A DNA stretch of 64,000 nucleotides, taken from NCBI RefSeq assembly GCF_001894805.1, contig NZ_BCWX01000001.1, positions 930,001-994,000 of the forward strand. The letters run 5' to 3'. The translations under genes were made by a program, and so were the position numbers. Positions 8,437-18,093 of this stretch are shown here, in pieces (position 1 is the stretch's first letter; each line of letters begins with the position of its first letter). The stretch is from Rhodococcus globerulus NBRC 14531. Its GTDB lineage: Bacteria; Actinomycetota; Actinomycetes; Mycobacteriales; Mycobacteriaceae. A model generated the notes under the pieces. That model was not told the origin of the DNA, did no database searches, and was given only the letters and a program-made list of their open reading frames with translations.

Positions 8437-10154
8437 GTTCGGTACGGATCGGTAACTGCTCCGGTTTCTACGGCGACCGCGTCTCGGCGATGCGCGAGAT
8501 GCTCGAGGGCGGCGAACTCGACTACCTGACCGGCGACTATCTGGCCGAACTGACGATGCTGATCCTCGGCCGGGACCGGATGAAGGACCCGTCACTCGGC
8601 TACGCGAAGACGTTCCTGCGACAGGTCGAGGACACCCTCGGCCTCGCGCTCGACAAGGGCGTGAAGATCGTTGCGAATGCCGGCGGCCTCAACCCGGCCG
8701 GACTGGCGGACGCGCTGCGCGAGGTCAACACCAAGCTGGGGTTGAAGGCGAGGATCGCCCACGTCGAGGGTGACGATTTGATCTCTCGGGCAGACGAACT
8801 CGGACTCGGCTCCCCGCTGACGGCCAATGCGTACCTCGGCGCCTGGGGCATAGTCGAAGCATTGTCAGCCGACGCCGATGTCGTGGTCACCGGTCGTGTC
8901 ACCGATGCGTCGGTGATCGTCGGTCCCGCCGCTCATCACTTCGGTTGGAAGCGAGATGATTTCGATCAGCTGGCCGGTGCTGTCGCGGCTGGCCACGTCA
9001 TCGAGTGCGGAACCCAGGCCACCGGCGGCAACTACGCGTTCTTCACCGAGATTCCCAATCTGGGCCGTCCTGGCTTCCCGATCGCCGAGATCAACGCGGA
9101 CGGATCCTCGGTCATCACCAAGCATTCCGGAACGGACGGCGAGGTGAGCGTCGGCACGGTGACGGCGCAGCTGTTGTACGAGATCACGGGCGGACGCTAC
9201 GCAGGCCCGGACGTGACCACCCGTATCGACAACGCGGTGCTCACCCAGGAAGGCCCGGATCGGGTGCTGATCAGCGGAGTCACGGGCGAGGCTCCGCCGC
9301 CGCAGTACAAGGTCTCACTCAACACGCTGGCCGGGTTCCGCAACGAGGCCACGTTCATCCTCACGGGTCTCGACATCGAGGCCAAGGCCGATCTGGCGAA
9401 GACTCAACTCGAATCCTGGCTGACGAAGAAGCCCGCCGAACTGGTCTGGACTCTCGCTCGCACAGATCACCCGGATTCCGTCACCGAGGAAACAGCGAGT
9501 GCGTTGCTGCGCTGCGTGGTTCGTGACTCCGACCCCAAGGTGATCGGTCGCCCCTTCTCCGCGGTTGCGGTGGAAATGGCACTCGCCAGTTACCCAGGCT
9601 TCTCGCTGACCGCGCCGCCGAGCAACGGACAACCGTACGGAGTGTTCACCCCCGGCTACGTCGACGCGGGATCGGTGCCTCACGTGGCCTTACTGCCAGA
9701 CGGCACTCGCGTGGACATCGCTCCGTCGACGCTGACGCAGGACCTCGAACCGGTCGACGAACCTGAGCGTCCGGAGCCGTTGCCGCCACAGTCTTCGCTC
9801 TCGGTGCCGCTCGGCACGATCGCCGGTGCCCGTAGTGGCGACAAGGGTGGAAACGCCAACGTCGGCGTCTGGGTTCGCACGGACGATCAGTGGAAGTGGT
9901 TGGTGCACACTCTGACCGTCGAGAAACTCAAGGAACTACTGCCCGAGGCAGCGGAGCTTACCGTCACTCGCTACCAGCTTCCGCACCTTCGTGCCGTCAA
10001 CTTCGTGATCGAGGGAATCCTCGGTCAGGGTGTTGCCTCGCAGGCGCGGTTCGATCCGCAGGCCAAGGGAATTGGTGAATGGCTGCGCTCGCGCCACATC
10101 GACATCCCGATTTCGCTACTCCCCACAACTGACGAGAAAGAGGATTCACGGTGA
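8433..10154 (+). CDS. Acyclic terpene utilization AtuA family protein (DUF1446)
   Basis: The start is ATG 8433, overlapping the upstream stop; the frame stays open far upstream but that part is a shadow of the TIGR03084 gene. The 573-residue protein has the AtuA/DUF1446 fold: [12 protein letters not shown] at the N-terminus, [16 protein letters not shown] near residue 75, [20 protein letters not shown] near 150, and the C-terminal DUF4387-like segment with [18 protein letters not shown] near 465. AtuA is required for citronellol/geraniol catabolism in Pseudomonas, but its reaction is unknown. It always travels with carboxylase and acyl-CoA dehydrogenase genes, as here, and corresponds in order to Rv0976c of M. 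tuberculosis. Confidence 0.88.
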   Translation: MSSVRIGNCSGFYGDRVSAMREMLEGGELDYLTGDYLAELTMLILGRDRMKDPSLGYAKTFLRQVEDTLGLALDKGVKIVANAGGLNPAGLADALREVNTKLGLKARIAHVEGDDLISRADELGLGSPLTANAYLGAWGIVEALSADADVVVTGRVTDASVIVGPAAHHFGWKRDDFDQLAGAVAAGHVIECGTQATGGNYAFFTEIPNLGRPGFPIAEINADGSSVITKHSGTDGEVSVGTVTAQLLYEITGGRYAGPDVTTRIDNAVLTQEGPDRVLISGVTGEAPPPQYKVSLNTLAGFRNEATFILTGLDIEAKADLAKTQLESWLTKKPAELVWTLARTDHPDSVTEETASALLRCVVRDSDPKVIGRPFSAVAVEMALASYPGFSLTAPPSNGQPYGVFTPGYVDAGSVPHVALLPDGTRVDIAPSTLTQDLEPVDEPERPEPLPPQSSLSVPLGTIAGARSGDKGGNANVGVWVRTDDQWKWLVHTLTVEKLKELLPEAAELTVTRYQLPHLRAVNFVIEGILGQGVASQARFDPQAKGIGEWLRSRHIDIPISLLPTTDEKEDSR

Positions 10155-11299
10155 CCGTGTGGACCACACCGGAAAGGCTTGCGCTTCGCGAGACCGTACG
10201 CGGATTCGTGAACCAGGAGATTCTGCCGCATCTGACGCAGTGGGAGCGCGACGGCGAGATTCCGCGCGAATTGCACCGCAAGGCAGGCGCTCTCGGGCTG
10301 CTCGGCGCCAGTGCTCCCGAATCGGCGGGCGGTGAGGGCGGCGACGCCGTCGACTCCATCGTGATCTGTGAGGAGATGCATCAGACAGGTGCGTCGGGCG
10401 GGCTGTTCGCTTCGCTCTTCACCTGCGGCATCGCGGTGCCGCACCTGATTGCGGCCGGCGACGAGGCGCAGATCGAGAAGTGGGTCAAGCCGACCCTGCG
10501 CGGCGACAAGATCGGCTCGCTCGCCATCACCGAGCCCGGCGGAGGCAGCGACGTCGGGCACCTGACAACCACAGCCAAGCGCGACGGCGATCATTACGTC
10601 GTGAACGGTGCCAAGACATTCATCACCTCCGGCGTTCGAGCGGACTTCGTCGTCACCGCGGTGCGCACCGGTGGTCCCGGCGCGGGTGGTGTCTCACTGC
10701 TCGTGATCGAGAAGGGCACACCGGGTTTCACCGTCTCGCGCAAACTCGAGAAGATGGGCTGGCGCGCATCCGATACCGCGGAACTGTCCTTTGTCGATGC
10801 CCGGGTTCCGGTGGAGAATCTGGTCGGCGCAGAGAACAGCGGCTTCGCGCAGATCGCCCAGGCATTTGTCTCCGAGCGGGTCGCGCTCGCCGCGCAGGCG
10901 TATGCCAGTGCAGAACGTTGCCTGGAGCTGACCCTCGAATGGTGCCGCGCCCGCGAAACTTTCGGTCGACCCCTCATCAGTCGGCAGGCCGTGCAGAACA
11001 CCGTCACCGAGATGGCCCGCAAGATCGACGTCGCCAAGGTGTACACCCACTCGGTGATCGAGCGGTACATGGCCGGTGACGGCGATCTGATCGCCGAGGT
11101 GTGCTTTGCGAAGAACACGGCAGTCGAGACGGGCGAATGGGTTGCGAACCAAGCCGTTCAGCTGTTCGGTGGCCTCGGATACATGCAGGAAAGTGAAGTG
11201 GAGAGGCAGTACCGGGACATGCGAATTCTGGGAATCGGTGGCGGAACCACCGAAATCCTCACCGGCCTCGCGGCCAAGCGATTGGGGTATCAGTCATGA
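10151..11299 (+). CDS. Acyl-CoA dehydrogenase (FadE13-like)
   Basis: A 382-residue flavoprotein starting at GTG 10151 inside the upstream stop (GTGA). Domains in order: alpha-helical N-terminus, beta domain with SLAITEPGGGSDVGHL near residue 120, and C-terminal helical domain with AVQLFGGLGYMQESEVERQY and ILGIGGGTTEIL near 335-372. It oxidises acyl-CoA to enoyl-CoA using FAD and passes electrons to ETF. The MCAD-type Glu position in the last motif is Gly (IGGGT rather than YEGT), as in isovaleryl/citronellyl-type enzymes, which fits a branched substrate. Operon order matches Rv0975c. Confidence 0.9.
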   Translation: MTVWTTPERLALRETVRGFVNQEILPHLTQWERDGEIPRELHRKAGALGLLGASAPESAGGEGGDAVDSIVICEEMHQTGASGGLFASLFTCGIAVPHLIAAGDEAQIEKWVKPTLRGDKIGSLAITEPGGGSDVGHLTTTAKRDGDHYVVNGAKTFITSGVRADFVVTAVRTGGPGAGGVSLLVIEKGTPGFTVSRKLEKMGWRASDTAELSFVDARVPVENLVGAENSGFAQIAQAFVSERVALAAQAYASAERCLELTLEWCRARETFGRPLISRQAVQNTVTEMARKIDVAKVYTHSVIERYMAGDGDLIAEVCFAKNTAVETGEWVANQAVQLFGGLGYMQESEVERQYRDMRILGIGGGTTEILTGLAAKRLGYQS

Positions 11300-12894
11300 G
11301 TGTCATCCGGTCAACGCTGGACACCAATTCCGAGGTGTATCAGACCGCAACATCGACCATGAACACCAAGCTCGCCGAGATCGAGGTCGAGCACGCCAAA
11401 GCGCTTGCCGGTGGCGGCGAGAAGTACACCGAGCGGCACCACAAGCGGGGAAAGCTCCTGGCACGCGAGCGGATCGAACTCCTGCTCGATCAGGATTCGC
11501 CGTTCCTCGAACTGTGTCCCCTCGCTGCGTGGGGGAGTGACTTCCCGGTCGGCGCCAGCACTGTGGTCGGTATCGGCGTTGTCGAAGGTGTCGAATGCCT
11601 GATCGTTGCCAACGATCCCACCGTGCGCGGTGGCACCAGCAATCCGTGGACGCTGCGTAAGGGATTCCGCGCCAACGACATCGCCATGCAGAACCGCCTT
11701 CCGGTGATCTCCCTCGTAGAGTCCGGTGGAGCAGACCTGCCGACGCAGAAGGAGGTGTTCATCCCGGGCGGGCGTATGTTCCGTGACCTCACACAGCTCT
11801 CCGCCGCCGGTATCCCCACCATCGCACTGGTCTTCGGCAACTCGACTGCAGGCGGCGCGTACATCCCCGGCATGTCCGACCACGTCGTGATGATCAAGGA
11901 ACGCTCCAAGGTGTTCCTCGCAGGCCCGCCGCTGGTCAAGATGGCCACCGGTGAGGAATCCGACGACGAGGCACTCGGCGGCGCCGAAATGCACGCCCGC
12001 AAGTCGGGACTGGCCGACTACTTCGCAGCCGACGAGCAGGACGCGATCCGCATCGGGCGCTCGATCGTCAAGCGCCTCAACTGGACCAAGAAGGGGCCGG
12101 CGCCTCGTGCCGAAATCATCGAACCACTCGAGGATCCGGAAGAGTTGCTCGGCATCGTTCCGGCCGACCTGAAGATTCCGTTCGATCCGCGTGAGGTCAT
12201 CGCCCGTATCGTCGACGGTTCCGACTTCGACGAGTTCAAGCCGCTCTACGGTTCCTCCCTCGTGACCGGCTGGGCCGAGCTCAACGGTTACCCGATCGGC
12301 ATCCTGGCCAACGCCCGTGGAGTTCTCTTCAGCGAAGAGTCCCAGAAGGCCACGCAGTTCATCCAGCTTGCCAACCGCTCCAACACGCCGTTGCTGTTCC
12401 TGCACAACACCACCGGCTACATGGTGGGTAAGGAATACGAGGAGGGCGGAATGATCAAGCACGGATCGATGATGATCAATGCGGTTGCCAACTCCAAGGT
12501 TCCGCACATCTCGATCCTGCTCGGAGCGTCGTACGGCGCCGGTCACTACGGCATGTGCGGACGGGCATTCGATCCGAGATTCCTCTTTGCCTGGCCCAGT
12601 TCCAAGTCCGCCGTCATGGGCGGTGCGCAGCTTGCCGGCGTCATCTCCATCGTGGGACGCGCTGCTGCCGAGGCCCGCGGCCAGGTTTTCGACGAGCAGG
12701 CTGATGCCGGCATGCGCGCGATGATCGAGAACCAGATCGAGGCCGAGTCACTTCCGATGTTCCTGTCCGGGCGTCTGTACGACGACGGCGTCATCGATCC
12801 CCGAGACACCCGCACCGTGGTGGGAATGTGCCTGTCGGCCATTGCCACCGCCCCGATCGAAGGCACCGAGAACTTCGGCGTCTTCCGTATGTGA
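11296..12894 (+). CDS. Acyl-CoA carboxylase beta subunit (carboxyltransferase, AccD2/AtuC-like)
   Basis: A 532-residue carboxyltransferase with the two crotonase-like halves of biotin-dependent carboxylases. N-half: CoA-binding GGRMFRDLTQLSAAGIPTIA and GNSTAGGAYIPGMSDHVVM near residues 155-200. C-half: LLFLHNTTGYMVGKEYE near 370 and GASYGAGHYGMCGRAFDPRF near 415-435. It transfers the carboxyl group from biotin to an acyl-CoA in a complex with the alpha subunit encoded next. The length and motifs suit the methylcrotonyl/geranyl-CoA group rather than acetyl-CoA AccD. The ATG overlaps the preceding stop (ATGA). Order matches Rv0974c (accD2). Confidence 0.92.
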   Translation: MSVIRSTLDTNSEVYQTATSTMNTKLAEIEVEHAKALAGGGEKYTERHHKRGKLLARERIELLLDQDSPFLELCPLAAWGSDFPVGASTVVGIGVVEGVECLIVANDPTVRGGTSNPWTLRKGFRANDIAMQNRLPVISLVESGGADLPTQKEVFIPGGRMFRDLTQLSAAGIPTIALVFGNSTAGGAYIPGMSDHVVMIKERSKVFLAGPPLVKMATGEESDDEALGGAEMHARKSGLADYFAADEQDAIRIGRSIVKRLNWTKKGPAPRAEIIEPLEDPEELLGIVPADLKIPFDPREVIARIVDGSDFDEFKPLYGSSLVTGWAELNGYPIGILANARGVLFSEESQKATQFIQLANRSNTPLLFLHNTTGYMVGKEYEEGGMIKHGSMMINAVANSKVPHISILLGASYGAGHYGMCGRAFDPRFLFAWPSSKSAVMGGAQLAGVISIVGRAAAEARGQVFDEQADAGMRAMIENQIEAESLPMFLSGRLYDDGVIDPRDTRTVVGMCLSAIATAPIEGTENFGVFRM

Positions 12895-12902
12895 GGCACG
12901 CC

Positions 12903-14888
12903 GTGACAATCACTTCAGTACTGGTCGCCAATCGTGGCGAAATCGCCCGCCGTGTCTTCGCAACCTGTCGGAAGAACGGAATCGGCACGGTCGCGGTATT
13001 TTCCGACGCGGATGCCGACAGCCCTCACGTCGCCGAAGCCGACGCTTCGGTTCGCCTGCCGGGTAACACGCCTGCCGAGACCTACCTGCGGGGTGAGCTC
13101 ATCATCGCCGCCGCAAAGGCTTCGGGCGCCGACGCGATTCACCCCGGATACGGATTCCTCTCCGAGAACGCGGAGTTCGCGCGCAGCGTCATCGACGCGG
13201 GGCTGACGTGGATCGGCCCGCCCGTCGAATCCATCGAGCTCATGGGGTCGAAGGTCGAGTCCAAGAAGATCATGGACGCCGCCGGAGTGCCGGTGCTTTC
13301 CGAACTCGATCCCATTGCGGTGACCGACGCCCATCTGCCAGTGCTGATCAAGGCGTCGGCGGGCGGCGGCGGACGCGGAATGCGTGTCGTTCGTGAATTG
13401 TCGGCGCTGGAAGGCGAACTGGAAGCGGCGCGGCGTGAGGCGCAGTCCGCCTTCGGCGACCCGACTGTCTTCTGCGAGCGCTACCTCGAGACCGGTCGGC
13501 ACATCGAGGTTCAGGTCATGGCCGACCGCCACGGTGGGGTGTGGGCGGTGGGGGAGCGCGAGTGCTCGATCCAGCGTCGGCATCAGAAGGTGGTCGAAGA
13601 GGCACCGTCGCCGCTCGTGCAACGCATCCCCGCCATGCGCGACAAGCTGTTCGACGCCTCGCGGCTCGCCGCCAATGCCATCGGCTACGAGGGTGCGGGA
13701 ACCGTTGAATTCCTGGCAGACGAAAAGGGTGACTTCTTTTTTCTGGAGATGAACACTCGCCTGCAGGTGGAGCATCCCGTCACCGAGTGCACCACCGGAC
13801 TCGATCTGGTGGAACTGCAATTGCAGGTCGCTTCAGGTGAAGTGCTTCCGGACGAGCAGCCGGAGATTCGCGGACATTCCATCGAGGTGCGCCTGTACGC
13901 CGAGGATCCCGCCAAGAACTGGCAGCCGCAGAGCGGAACCGTTCACCACATCGAGTTGCCCGGTGGCCCGCAAGAATTCAGTGTTCTGCGTGAGCAGGGC
14001 GTTCGCCTCGACTCCGGGGTCGTCGACGGCAGTGTTGTCGGCGTCCACTACGACCCGATGTTGGCCAAGGTCATCTCGTACGCGCCGACGCGGAACGCAG
14101 CTGCCCGGCTGCTCGCGTCGACGCTGGCGCGCACCAGGATTCACGGTCTGCGGACCAACCGCGATCTGCTCGTCAATGTCCTGGCTCACCCGGCCTTCAT
14201 TGCCGGGGATACCGATACGGCGTTCTTCGAGACCCATGACCTCGAGAAGTTGTCAACGCCTCTGGCCGACACCGACGCCGAAAGGCTTTCGGCGCTGGCG
14301 GCGGCACTTGCCGATGCCGCGCACAACCGGGCGTCAGCGCGCGTCATCGGCCGCTTGCCCAGCGGGTGGCGCAACCTCCCGTCACAGCCGCAGAGCAAGA
14401 GTTACTCCACTGCGTCGGGCGACTACGACGTCCGCTACTCCCTGAGCCGAAGCGGCGTGCTGAGTGCAGAAGGGTTCGACGGCGTGAGCCTGGTATCGGC
14501 AACTGCGACCCGGGTAGTGCTCGAGCAGAGCGGAGTTCGGCGTTCGTTCGACGTGGCGGCCTACGGGAGTGAGATTTTTGTCGACTCCTCGCTCGGACCC
14601 GTCGCGTTGACGGCAGCACCGCGCTTCGTCGATCCGTCGGCGGAAGTCGCCGCCGGTTCGTTGCTCGCTCCGATGCCGGGATCAGTTATTCGCCTCGGCG
14701 CAGCACTCGGTGACACAGTCACTGCCGGCCAGCCGATTCTGTGGCTAGAGGCCATGAAGATGGAACACACCGTCACCGCGCCGACAGCCGGTGTCCTGGT
14801 AGAACTTCCGGTCGCCGTCGGCCAGCAGGTCGAGGTCGGATCGGTACTCGCACGTGTGGAAGAACCCGCTACAGAAGAGGACGCATGA
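12903..14888 (+). CDS. Acyl-CoA carboxylase alpha subunit (biotin carboxylase + BCCP, AccA2/AtuF-like)
   Basis: The start chosen is GTG 12903, which puts the biotin carboxylase motif ITSVLVANRGEIARRVF at the N-terminus; the frame is open further upstream but overlaps accD. The 661-residue protein contains the biotin-carboxylase ATP-grasp with KASAGGGGRGMRVV near residue 150, the ECSIQRRHQKVVEEAPS segment near 225, FLEMNTRLQVEHPVTE near 280, and a C-terminal biotinyl domain with the lysine in LEAMKMEHTV near 620. It carboxylates its own biotin with ATP and bicarbonate. The next gene begins in its stop codon. Equivalent in order to Rv0973c (accA2). Confidence 0.93.
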   Translation: MTITSVLVANRGEIARRVFATCRKNGIGTVAVFSDADADSPHVAEADASVRLPGNTPAETYLRGELIIAAAKASGADAIHPGYGFLSENAEFARSVIDAGLTWIGPPVESIELMGSKVESKKIMDAAGVPVLSELDPIAVTDAHLPVLIKASAGGGGRGMRVVRELSALEGELEAARREAQSAFGDPTVFCERYLETGRHIEVQVMADRHGGVWAVGERECSIQRRHQKVVEEAPSPLVQRIPAMRDKLFDASRLAANAIGYEGAGTVEFLADEKGDFFFLEMNTRLQVEHPVTECTTGLDLVELQLQVASGEVLPDEQPEIRGHSIEVRLYAEDPAKNWQPQSGTVHHIELPGGPQEFSVLREQGVRLDSGVVDGSVVGVHYDPMLAKVISYAPTRNAAARLLASTLARTRIHGLRTNRDLLVNVLAHPAFIAGDTDTAFFETHDLEKLSTPLADTDAERLSALAAALADAAHNRASARVIGRLPSGWRNLPSQPQSKSYSTASGDYDVRYSLSRSGVLSAEGFDGVSLVSATATRVVLEQSGVRRSFDVAAYGSEIFVDSSLGPVALTAAPRFVDPSAEVAAGSLLAPMPGSVIRLGAALGDTVTAGQPILWLEAMKMEHTVTAPTAGVLVELPVAVGQQVEVGSVLARVEEPATEEDA

Positions 14889-16048
14889 TGAGTTTCATCG
14901 AAACCGAAGAGCAGAAGGAACTGCGGGCATCCGTTTCCAAACTGGGTGAGCGCTTCAACTATGTCGACTACGTGCTGCCCAAGGCGCGCAAGGGTGAGCC
15001 GCTCACCGAATTGTGGAACGAGGCGGGCAAACTCGGGTTCCTGGGCGTCAACCTGCCCGAGGAATACGGCGGCGGCGGTGCCGGCATCTACGAACTCGCG
15101 CTGGTGCAGGAGGAATTGGCGGCGCAGGGTGCCGGTCTGCTCCTGGTTGTCGTCTCGCCGGCCATCTGCGGCACCATCATCGGCAAGTACGGCACTGCGG
15201 AGCAGAAGCAGCAGTGGCTGCCCAGCCTCGCCGACGGCTCCAAGATCATGGCGTTCGGAATCACCGAGGCCGACGCGGGTTCGAACTCACACCAGATCAC
15301 GACGACGGCACGCAGGGATGGCGAAGACTGGATCCTGAGCGGCAACAAGATCTACATCTCGGGCGTCGATCAAGCTGACGCAGTGCTCATCGTCGCGCGC
15401 ACCGAGGACTCCAAAACCGGCAAGCTCAAGCCCGCTCTGTTCATCGTCCCCACGGATTCTCCCGGATTCGTGAAGACACAGATGGAGATGGATATCATCG
15501 AGCCGGACCACCAGTTCATCTTGTTCCTCGACGATGTACGGCTGCCGGCCGACGCTCTGGTCGGCGAAGCCGATGCCGCCCTGATGCAGTTGTTCGCCGG
15601 TCTCAACCCCGAGCGCATCCTGGGTGCGTCGATGGCCATCGGAATGGGCCGTTACGCCCTGAACGCCGCGGTGAAGTTCGCCAACGAGCGCACGGTGTGG
15701 AAGACGCCGATCGGTGCCCACCAAGGTATTTCGCATCCCCTCGCGCAGGTGAAGATCGAACTCGAGCTCGCCAAGCTGATGATGCAGAAGGCCGCGGTCC
15801 TCTACGACAGTGGTGACGATTTCGGTGCTGCCGAAGCCGCGAACATGGCGAAGTACGCGGCTGCCGAGGCCAGCATCAAGGCACTCGATCAGGCGATCCA
15901 GACGCACGGCGGGGCGGGTCTGACGAAGGAATACGGACTGGCCGCCATGCTCGGCGCGGCTCGTATCGCCCGTGTCGCGCCGGTGAGCCGCGAGATGATC
16001 CTCAACTTCGTCTCGCAGCATTCTCTCGGTCTGCCTCGGTCTTACTAG
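14885..16048 (+). CDS. Acyl-CoA dehydrogenase (FadE12-like)
   Basis: Start at ATG 14885 (a second ATG follows directly at 14888), overlapping the carboxylase stop. The 387-residue protein has the acyl-CoA dehydrogenase layout: EEYGGGGAGIYELALVQEEL near residue 60, FGITEADAGSNSHQITTTA near 125, and the C-terminal helical domain with THGGAGLTKEYGLAAMLGAA near 345-360. It is the second dehydrogenase in the operon and only distantly similar to the first, so the pathway probably has two distinct desaturation steps, before and after carboxylation or on two branches. Corresponds in order to Rv0972c. Confidence 0.9.
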   Translation: MMSFIETEEQKELRASVSKLGERFNYVDYVLPKARKGEPLTELWNEAGKLGFLGVNLPEEYGGGGAGIYELALVQEELAAQGAGLLLVVVSPAICGTIIGKYGTAEQKQQWLPSLADGSKIMAFGITEADAGSNSHQITTTARRDGEDWILSGNKIYISGVDQADAVLIVARTEDSKTGKLKPALFIVPTDSPGFVKTQMEMDIIEPDHQFILFLDDVRLPADALVGEADAALMQLFAGLNPERILGASMAIGMGRYALNAAVKFANERTVWKTPIGAHQGISHPLAQVKIELELAKLMMQKAAVLYDSGDDFGAAEAANMAKYAAAEASIKALDQAIQTHGGAGLTKEYGLAAMLGAARIARVAPVSREMILNFVSQHSLGLPRSY

Positions 16049-16073
16049 ACGGTCTCACTGGAAAGGGCGAAGC

Positions 16074-16871
16074 ATGACGGACGAGGACAAGCCATACGTA
16101 CGGTACGAAGTATCCGGTGGTGCGGCCACGATCACTCTCGACTCACCACACAACCGCAACGCGATTTCGACGCGGTTGGTCACGGAGTTGCAGGCTGGAC
16201 TGACGTCGGCGGCCGCTGATCCGGCAGTTCGAGCAGTGGTGCTCACCCACACCGGTGGAACATTCTGTGCGGGAGCCGATCTCAGTGAAGCATCCGGGTC
16301 GTCCGTATCTCCGGAGGAGGCAGTCAAAGAGCGTGGGCGGGGGATGCTGACGCTCTTGCGCAGCATTCTCGAGCTGCCCAAGCCCGTGATCGGGCGCATC
16401 GACGGTCACGTCCGGGCCGGGGGTATGGGTCTTGTCGGGGCGTGCGACATCGTCGTCGCCGGACCGGCGAGCACCTTCGCGGTGACGGAATCACGATTGG
16501 GGTTGGCCGCGTCCATCATCTCGCTCACGGTCCTACCGAGGCTCGGCCAGCGATCTGCGAGCCGGTACCTGCTCACCGGAGAGAAGTTCGGACCGAACGA
16601 GGCCCACGCTATCGGGCTGGTGACGGAAGCGTCGCAGGGCACCGCTGAGTCGATCACTGAACTCTTGGTCACATTGCGTCAGTGCTCGCCACAGGGGCTG
16701 GCCGAATCGAAATGGCTCACGACCAGGCAGGTCCTGGCCGGATTCGACCGAGACGGCGAGGAGATGATCGCGCAGTCGGCGCGGCTGTTTTCCTCTGACG
16801 AGGCTCGTGAGGGCATGATGTCTTTCTTGCAGAAGCGTCCAGCAGCCTGGGCACAACAGAACGCACAGTAG
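16074..16871 (+). CDS. Enoyl-CoA hydratase family protein (EchA7/AtuE-like)
   Basis: A 265-residue crotonase. Oxyanion-hole segments are THTGGTFCAGADLSE near residue 60 and GHVRAGGMGLVGACDIVVA near 105-123, followed by TESRLGLAASIISLTVLPRL. In the Pseudomonas Atu/Liu pathways the hydratase acts on the carboxylated glutaconyl-type CoA; the gene's place behind the carboxylase suggests the same here, by inference. A GGAAAGGGCGAAGC ribosome-binding region precedes ATG 16074, which lies 26 bases after the dehydrogenase stop. Order matches Rv0971c (echA7). Confidence 0.88.
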   Translation: MTDEDKPYVRYEVSGGAATITLDSPHNRNAISTRLVTELQAGLTSAAADPAVRAVVLTHTGGTFCAGADLSEASGSSVSPEEAVKERGRGMLTLLRSILELPKPVIGRIDGHVRAGGMGLVGACDIVVAGPASTFAVTESRLGLAASIISLTVLPRLGQRSASRYLLTGEKFGPNEAHAIGLVTEASQGTAESITELLVTLRQCSPQGLAESKWLTTRQVLAGFDRDGEEMIAQSARLFSSDEAREGMMSFLQKRPAAWAQQNAQ

Positions 16872-16887
16872 AAGGGATGGCGGCGCG

Positions 16888-17499
16888 ATGACTCGAGAAC
16901 CCAAGCAGGACCGAAGTCGAGTCACGCGCTCCCACCTGCTCGAAGTGACGGTGGAGTGTCTCGCCGAACTCGGATGGGGTGCAACGACGATGAGTGTCGT
17001 CGCGCAGCGGGCCGGGGTATCCCGTGGTGCCATGCAGCACCACTTCCCGACGCGTGAGGACCTGATCACCGCGGCACTCGAGGTGATGTTCGACGCCCGA
17101 ATGGATCAGGCACGCAAAGAGTCCACCGACCTTCCCGCGGGTGCCGGTCGAACCGAGGCGATCATCTCCCGATTGGTCGAGTACTACACCGGCACTCTGT
17201 TCAAGGCAGCACTTCAGGTGTGGACGGCGGCAGCTTCCGACCCGGACTTGCGAGCGCGAGTGTTGCCACTCGAGGAACGGTTCGGGCGCATCGCGCACCG
17301 CATGGCCGTCGAGAGTCTTGGCGCCGACGACGCAGATCCGACGACGCACCGTCTGGTGCAGGCGACCCTTGACCTTGCCCGAGGGCTGGGGTTGGCAGAT
17401 GTCTTGACCGACGACTCGCGTCGACGGTCCGAGGTGGTCAGAACGTGGGCGGCGCAACTCGACTCGACTCTCGTGCGTGTGTCAGCGCCGGTGTCGTGA
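16888..17499 (+). CDS. TetR/AcrR family transcriptional regulator
   Basis: A 203-residue protein with an N-terminal TetR DNA-binding domain: ATTMSVVAQRAGVSRGAMQ near residues 30-50 followed by HHFPTREDLI. The C-terminal ligand domain is not diagnostic. It lies 16 bases after the hydratase gene on the same strand, as last gene of the acyl-CoA operon, so a role as its local repressor with an acyl-CoA ligand is a reasonable inference. I found no convincing perfect palindrome in the 7506-7614 promoter gap, only an imperfect pair of CATTCGT/ACGAGTG arms around 7571-7601. Confidence 0.88.
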   Translation: MTREPKQDRSRVTRSHLLEVTVECLAELGWGATTMSVVAQRAGVSRGAMQHHFPTREDLITAALEVMFDARMDQARKESTDLPAGAGRTEAIISRLVEYYTGTLFKAALQVWTAAASDPDLRARVLPLEERFGRIAHRMAVESLGADDADPTTHRLVQATLDLARGLGLADVLTDDSRRRSEVVRTWAAQLDSTLVRVSAPVS

Positions 17500-17535
17500 T
17501 CGCGCAGCTCTGATCCCGGAAGTACAGTCACCTGC

Positions 17536-18093
17536 ATGCCGCGCCGCAGAGCCCTGTCCTTCAGTACCCCGTTGGTGGTCGCTGCTGCGGTGCTGGTGTC
17601 GGCTACCGGCTGTGGGGCCGACGACGGCACAGCGGAACAGTCCACAGGTTCAGCGCCCACCGCCCAGGCAGCAACCGATCCCGGTCCGATGTTCGCAGAA
17701 TGCGGATCGGTGACGGATGAGGAGGTGGTCGCGGCTTTCGGGCTCGCGTTCACCGATGTCACCAGAAACGGTGTCGGCTGTGAATGGACGGTTGCCGGTT
17801 CGTTGGGACCAAGCGTCGCGTTCTCCTGGTACCGCGGCAGCCCGATCGGCCGCGAGCGCGCCGGTTCCGACCTTCTCGGTCGACCTGCCGCCGACATCAC
17901 GATCGAGGGCCACTCCGGTTTCATCGCGTCGCGAGAAGGCGTTCTGTGCGAGTTGGGTATTTCCTTCGGGGGCGATTTTGTCCATTGGTCGGTGAACTAC
18001 GGCTCCGCGAACTCCGGGCTTGTCGCCCCGCCTGCCGATCCGTGTGTTGTCGGGAAGAGCCTGATGGAACTCACTGTCTCGAGGGCACAGTGA
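17536..18093 (+). CDS. DUF3558 family lipoprotein (first of a pair)
   Basis: A 185-residue predicted lipoprotein. A basic N-terminus (MPRRRALSF) and hydrophobic stretch lead to the lipobox SATGC near residue 25, so it should be lipid-anchored on the outer face of the membrane. The mature part carries the DUF3558 pattern of spaced cysteines (FAECGSVTDEEV, GVGCEWTV, GVLCELGI, DPCVVGKSL). DUF3558 proteins are abundant in mycobacteria and Rhodococcus and have no assigned role. Its stop overlaps the GTG start of a second, related gene. Confidence 0.8.
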   Translation: MPRRRALSFSTPLVVAAAVLVSATGCGADDGTAEQSTGSAPTAQAATDPGPMFAECGSVTDEEVVAAFGLAFTDVTRNGVGCEWTVAGSLGPSVAFSWYRGSPIGRERAGSDLLGRPAADITIEGHSGFIASREGVLCELGISFGGDFVHWSVNYGSANSGLVAPPADPCVVGKSLMELTVSRAQ

